In this document: positions 61,367 to 64,000 of the stretch, piece by piece
How positions within the stretch are numbered: the stretch's first letter is position 1
Layout: each line of letters opens with the position of its first letter
Assembly (NCBI RefSeq): GCF_003024155.1
Contig: NZ_CP028136.1
Span: 3,286,001 to 3,350,000, forward strand
Source: Christiangramia fulva
GTDB taxonomy: Bacteria; Bacteroidota; Bacteroidia; Flavobacteriales; Flavobacteriaceae
Reading direction: 5' to 3'
Length of the DNA stretch: 64,000 bases
The notes under the pieces: model-generated
What the model was told of the DNA's origin: nothing
Databases searched by the model: none
What the model saw: only the letters and a program-made list of their open reading frames with translations
Program-made: the position numbers and the translations under genes

Positions 61367-62572
61367 ATGCAACATAAAATTGTTCCTTTTAATGAAAAGC
61401 TACGTCTGGCTGCGCTGGAGGAATATGCTATTCTTAATTCCGGCCCTGATAAAGATTACGACAATCTCACCTTTCTGGCAGCTTCTACCTGTGACGTGCC
61501 CTATGCAAAAATCAGCATTGTGGATGAAAACCGCATTTGGAACAAAGCGGTTTATGGCGAAGAAAGACTGGAAGAAATATCCCGAACCAATTCCTTTTGT
61601 GATCGGGCCATCCAGTCAGAAGAGAGCATTCTCATTATGAATAAAAGTGATTATCCGCAATTTTTTGAAAAAGCCAAACCGATTTATGGAAAAGAATTTG
61701 GTTTTTACGCGGGCGTTCCTCTATATAATCACCAGGGTCATGCCATTGCAGTTCTTTCCATTTTTGATACAAAGGAAAGGGAGCTTAATAATGTCCAGAT
61801 TAAAGCTTTGAAAGCTCTTGCTGAGCAAACAATGAACCTTTTTGAATTCAGAAAGCAAAAAAATGAGCTTTACGAGGTTCAAAATAAACTGAAAGAAAAA
61901 TATAAGGAGCTGGAAGGATTTGCCAGCCTGGTGTCGCACGACCTAAAATCTCCCCTGGCCAATATTATTTCTTTAAGCGAACTGCTGAAAGATGAGAATA
62001 AAGGCAAATTTGATGAAGAAACGGAGCAGTATCTTAAATTTTTGATAGAATCTTCATATTCCCTTAGAAATTATGTTGACGGAATTCTGAGTTTTTATCG
62101 CAGTGACCACGTGCTTGAAAAAGATTATGAAGACGTGGATCTTCATAAAATGTTGAAAGGGATCGCCGATCTTTACCAGGTTGCCGATGATATCAAAATT
62201 AATTATCCCGACGATGTTCTTTTAAGAAATGTCAATAAAGCAGCCCTCACCCAGGTTTTTATGAACCTTATAAGTAATGCCTTAAAATATAATGATAAGG
62301 AAATCAGGGAGGTAAACATCAGTTTTAAGAAAAAAGAGAAATATTATATTTTTTCTGTAAAAGATAACGGCAAAGGTATTCCAAAAGACAAGTTCAAGGA
62401 GATCTTTGAAATTTTCACCACTCTTGATGCTACCGACAGGCAGGGGAATCCCGGAAGCGGCATTGGCCTTGCGACCGTGAAAAAACTTGTTGAATCTATG
62501 GGTGGTGAGGTAAAAATAGACTCCACTCCCGGCAAGGGCAGCACCTTTACTTTCAGCATAAAAAGAAGGTAG
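61367..62572 (+). CDS. GAF-domain sensor histidine kinase, copy 2
   Basis: The ATG at 61367 gives 401 residues; a TTG upstream at 61319 is less likely by comparison with copy 1. Same order as copy 1: GAF (VPFNEKLRLAALEEYAILNSG, SFCDRAIQSEESILIM, YAGVPLYNHQGHAIAVLSIFD), HisKA with SLVSHDLKSPLANIIS, HATPase with FMNLISNALKYND, DNGKGI and SGIGLATVKKLVESMGG. The two genes follow each other by 66 bases and clearly arose by tandem duplication with large divergence in the GAF domain, so different signals may be sensed. Cytoplasmic. Confidence 0.92.
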   Translation: MQHKIVPFNEKLRLAALEEYAILNSGPDKDYDNLTFLAASTCDVPYAKISIVDENRIWNKAVYGEERLEEISRTNSFCDRAIQSEESILIMNKSDYPQFFEKAKPIYGKEFGFYAGVPLYNHQGHAIAVLSIFDTKERELNNVQIKALKALAEQTMNLFEFRKQKNELYEVQNKLKEKYKELEGFASLVSHDLKSPLANIISLSELLKDENKGKFDEETEQYLKFLIESSYSLRNYVDGILSFYRSDHVLEKDYEDVDLHKMLKGIADLYQVADDIKINYPDDVLLRNVNKAALTQVFMNLISNALKYNDKEIREVNISFKKKEKYYIFSVKDNGKGIPKDKFKEIFEIFTTLDATDRQGNPGSGIGLATVKKLVESMGGEVKIDSTPGKGSTFTFSIKRR

Positions 62573-62594
62573 CGCAAATTCGCTATTCATTTTC

Positions 62595-62602
62595 TATATT
62601 TG
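62595..62602 (+). promoter_or_regulatory. -7 element before the BatA-type gene
   Basis: TATATTTG, a full TAnnTTTG match, 18 bases before the ATG at 62621. No clear -33 box. Confidence 0.4.
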
Positions 62603-62620
62603 AGAAACCTTTTTGCTGAT

Positions 62621-64000
62621 ATGCATTTTCTACACCCGGAATTACTTTATGCTTTTTTCCTGCTTCTAATTCCGCTGATTGTCCATCTCTTCAGGTTACG
62701 TCGTTTCCAGAAAGAGGATTTCACCAATGTAAAATTTCTAAAAAAGGTTATTCAGGAAACCCGCAAAAGTTCCCGGCTTAAAAAATTTCTTGTGCTTTTT
62801 AGCAGAATGCTTCTGCTTGCCTGCATCATTATAGCCTTTGCGCAACCTTATATTCCTCATGGTCCAGCATCTTCCCGGGAACCCAAACGCCTTGTTTTTC
62901 TTGATAATTCCTTTAGTATGCAGGCGCCTTTAAATGACGTGACCTTGCTAAAGAACTCTCTCAATAGACTTTATGAAAGTCTGGGTGAAAACCTACAATT
63001 TGATCTTTTCACTAATGACCGTGAGTATTTCAATTTAAGTGCTTCCCAGTTAAAAAAGGAGCTTCAAAATGTCAATTTTACTCAGGAGAGATACGACTTC
63101 AGACAGCTTAGACTAAAGGCTGAAAATTATTTCAGAAAATATCCCAATTCGAAAAAGGAATTTATCTTGATCAGTGATTTTCAGCAAAATTTAGAAATAC
63201 CAACTGAATTACCAAAGGATAGCATCAGCTATACCTTTCTGGCCCAGACACCGGGAGATTTCTTTAACAGCAGCATTGATACCGCTTACATCGCTTCCAG
63301 CGATCCTGAAAGCATCAATTTAAAGTTTGGTCTTTCCGCCAGCGGAAACAGCGAGGAAGATTTTGCTGTATCGGTTTATGACGGCGATAGATTGCTCGGA
63401 AGAAATACAGTTAATTTTTCGGAAGAACAAAATACAGAGATCCAATTCAGGCTTCAAAATGAAAAAATAAACAACGGAATTATAAAAATCGAAGATTCCG
63501 GCCTTCTCTATGACAATCGACTTTTCTTCAATATTGGCGAAAAACAGCCGGTTAAAGTCGTGGTTATTTCTGATGCTCCGGCCAGTTTCCTGGAAAAGAT
63601 TTATACAAAACCAGAATTTGAAATTTCGGTCTTTTCGCCTACCCGAATTGATTTTAACCAGCTTAATTCGGCTAATCTTGTAATTCTGAGTGAGGTAGAA
63701 AATATTTCGGCTTCCCTCCTTAATAATCTTAAGAACATACATAAATCCGGAACCAGTCTGATAATTATTCCTCCGGAAAAGGCAGAAAATTATGCGTCTT
63801 TGCTGAATAATTTAGGATTCCCGGATTTTGGAGAAATTGTTCCAGCAGATAAGCTAATAACTGAAATTGAATTTGATCACCCGCTTTTAAGCGACGTATT
63901 CGAAGACCGCGTAGAGAATTTTGAATACCCGAAAGTTTCTAAATCCTTCCCCTTTAATTCTGGCAATCCGGTTCTTCGTTTTGCTGATGGCTCTCCCTTT
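62621..64000 (+). CDS. BatA/aerotolerance-type membrane protein with VWA domain, 3' end cut by the window
   Basis: An open frame from the ATG at 62621 runs off the right edge (460 codons seen). The N-terminal BatA region starts with HFLHPELLYAFFLLLIPLIVHLFRLRRF and a second TM (FSRMLLLACIIIAFAQPYI). A von Willebrand A domain follows with the MIDAS motif in VFLDNSFSMQAP (DxSxS) and later strand EFILISDFQQN. BatA-type proteins are inner-membrane proteins linked to aerotolerance and stress in Bacteroidota, often with MoxR and other Bat genes. Full length and partners are outside the window. Confidence 0.85.
   Translation, partial: MHFLHPELLYAFFLLLIPLIVHLFRLRRFQKEDFTNVKFLKKVIQETRKSSRLKKFLVLFSRMLLLACIIIAFAQPYIPHGPASSREPKRLVFLDNSFSMQAPLNDVTLLKNSLNRLYESLGENLQFDLFTNDREYFNLSASQLKKELQNVNFTQERYDFRQLRLKAENYFRKYPNSKKEFILISDFQQNLEIPTELPKDSISYTFLAQTPGDFFNSSIDTAYIASSDPESINLKFGLSASGNSEEDFAVSVYDGDRLLGRNTVNFSEEQNTEIQFRLQNEKINNGIIKIEDSGLLYDNRLFFNIGEKQPVKVVVISDAPASFLEKIYTKPEFEISVFSPTRIDFNQLNSANLVILSEVENISASLLNNLKNIHKSGTSLIIIPPEKAENYASLLNNLGFPDFGEIVPADKLITEIEFDHPLLSDVFEDRVENFEYPKVSKSFPFNSGNPVLRFADGSPF

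Overview
The window reads as chromosomal DNA from a marine-type member of the Flavobacteriaceae (Bacteroidota). The evidence is gene content (TamB next to TsaD, a truncated LptD-like end, DUF4159, DUF5916, the flexirubin/aryl-polyene gene set, CarboxypepD_reg-like proteins), promoters of the Bacteroidota form TTTG-N19/20-TAnnTTTG, AT-rich codon use, few Shine-Dalgarno sites and frequent TTG/GTG starts. A genus near Gramella/Christiangramia, Salegentibacter or Zunongwangia is an inference from protein style only.

Layout. 1-11965: housekeeping and envelope genes (LptD C-terminus, RidA, convergent pfkA-mgsA, tamB, then a tsaD-rsmE-DUF4159-TrmH-AI-2E-methyltransferase run). 11962-30731: an aryl-polyene/flexirubin-type pigment locus. 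Seventeen tightly packed minus-strand genes start at a tyrosine ammonia-lyase and run through ketoreductase, acyltransferase, hotdog enzymes, two ketosynthases, a chain-length-factor-like KS, an ACP, a polysaccharide deacetylase, LolA, a GT2-DUF2062 protein, an MMPL exporter with a methyltransferase-like tail, a C45 lipoprotein and an acyl-activating ligase; a halogenase-like flavoprotein is divergent on the plus strand. 30807-31580: tRNA-Ser(GCT) and tRNA-Pro(TGG) separated by three degenerate tandem repeats with covarying hairpins. 31581-33332: a TPP-riboswitch operon (pnuT-like transporter plus an acyl-CoA-dehydrogenase-like flavoprotein).

33515-36647: nitric oxide defence (ric, quinol-type norB) with related inverted repeats upstream of both genes. 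36760-40095: hybrid histidine kinase convergent with a LytTR regulator. 40204-46450: haloperoxidase/PAP2-like protein, DoxX-like protein, MFS transporter, serine hydrolase, CarboxypepD_reg-like protein. 46583-50956: ferredoxin divergent from LuxC-like acyl-CoA reductase, serC, serA and a DUF937-like gene. 50994-54306: small envelope proteins and a TonB-dependent receptor interrupted at an A9 run. 54312-64000: an elaborate terminator, folE-msrA, DUF5916, lolD, TIGR02757, two tandem GAF histidine kinases and the start of a BatA-type protein cut by the window end.

How the pigment genes may work together (inference from families): the lyase makes 4-coumarate, the ligase activates it, the ketosynthases with ACP, FabG-like reductase and hotdog dehydratases extend it into a conjugated polyene, the flavoprotein may decorate the ring, and the acyltransferase, LolA, MMPL and GT2 proteins attach or export the product into the envelope. 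No darA/darB-like resorcinol genes lie in the window, so a full flexirubin cannot be concluded from this DNA alone.
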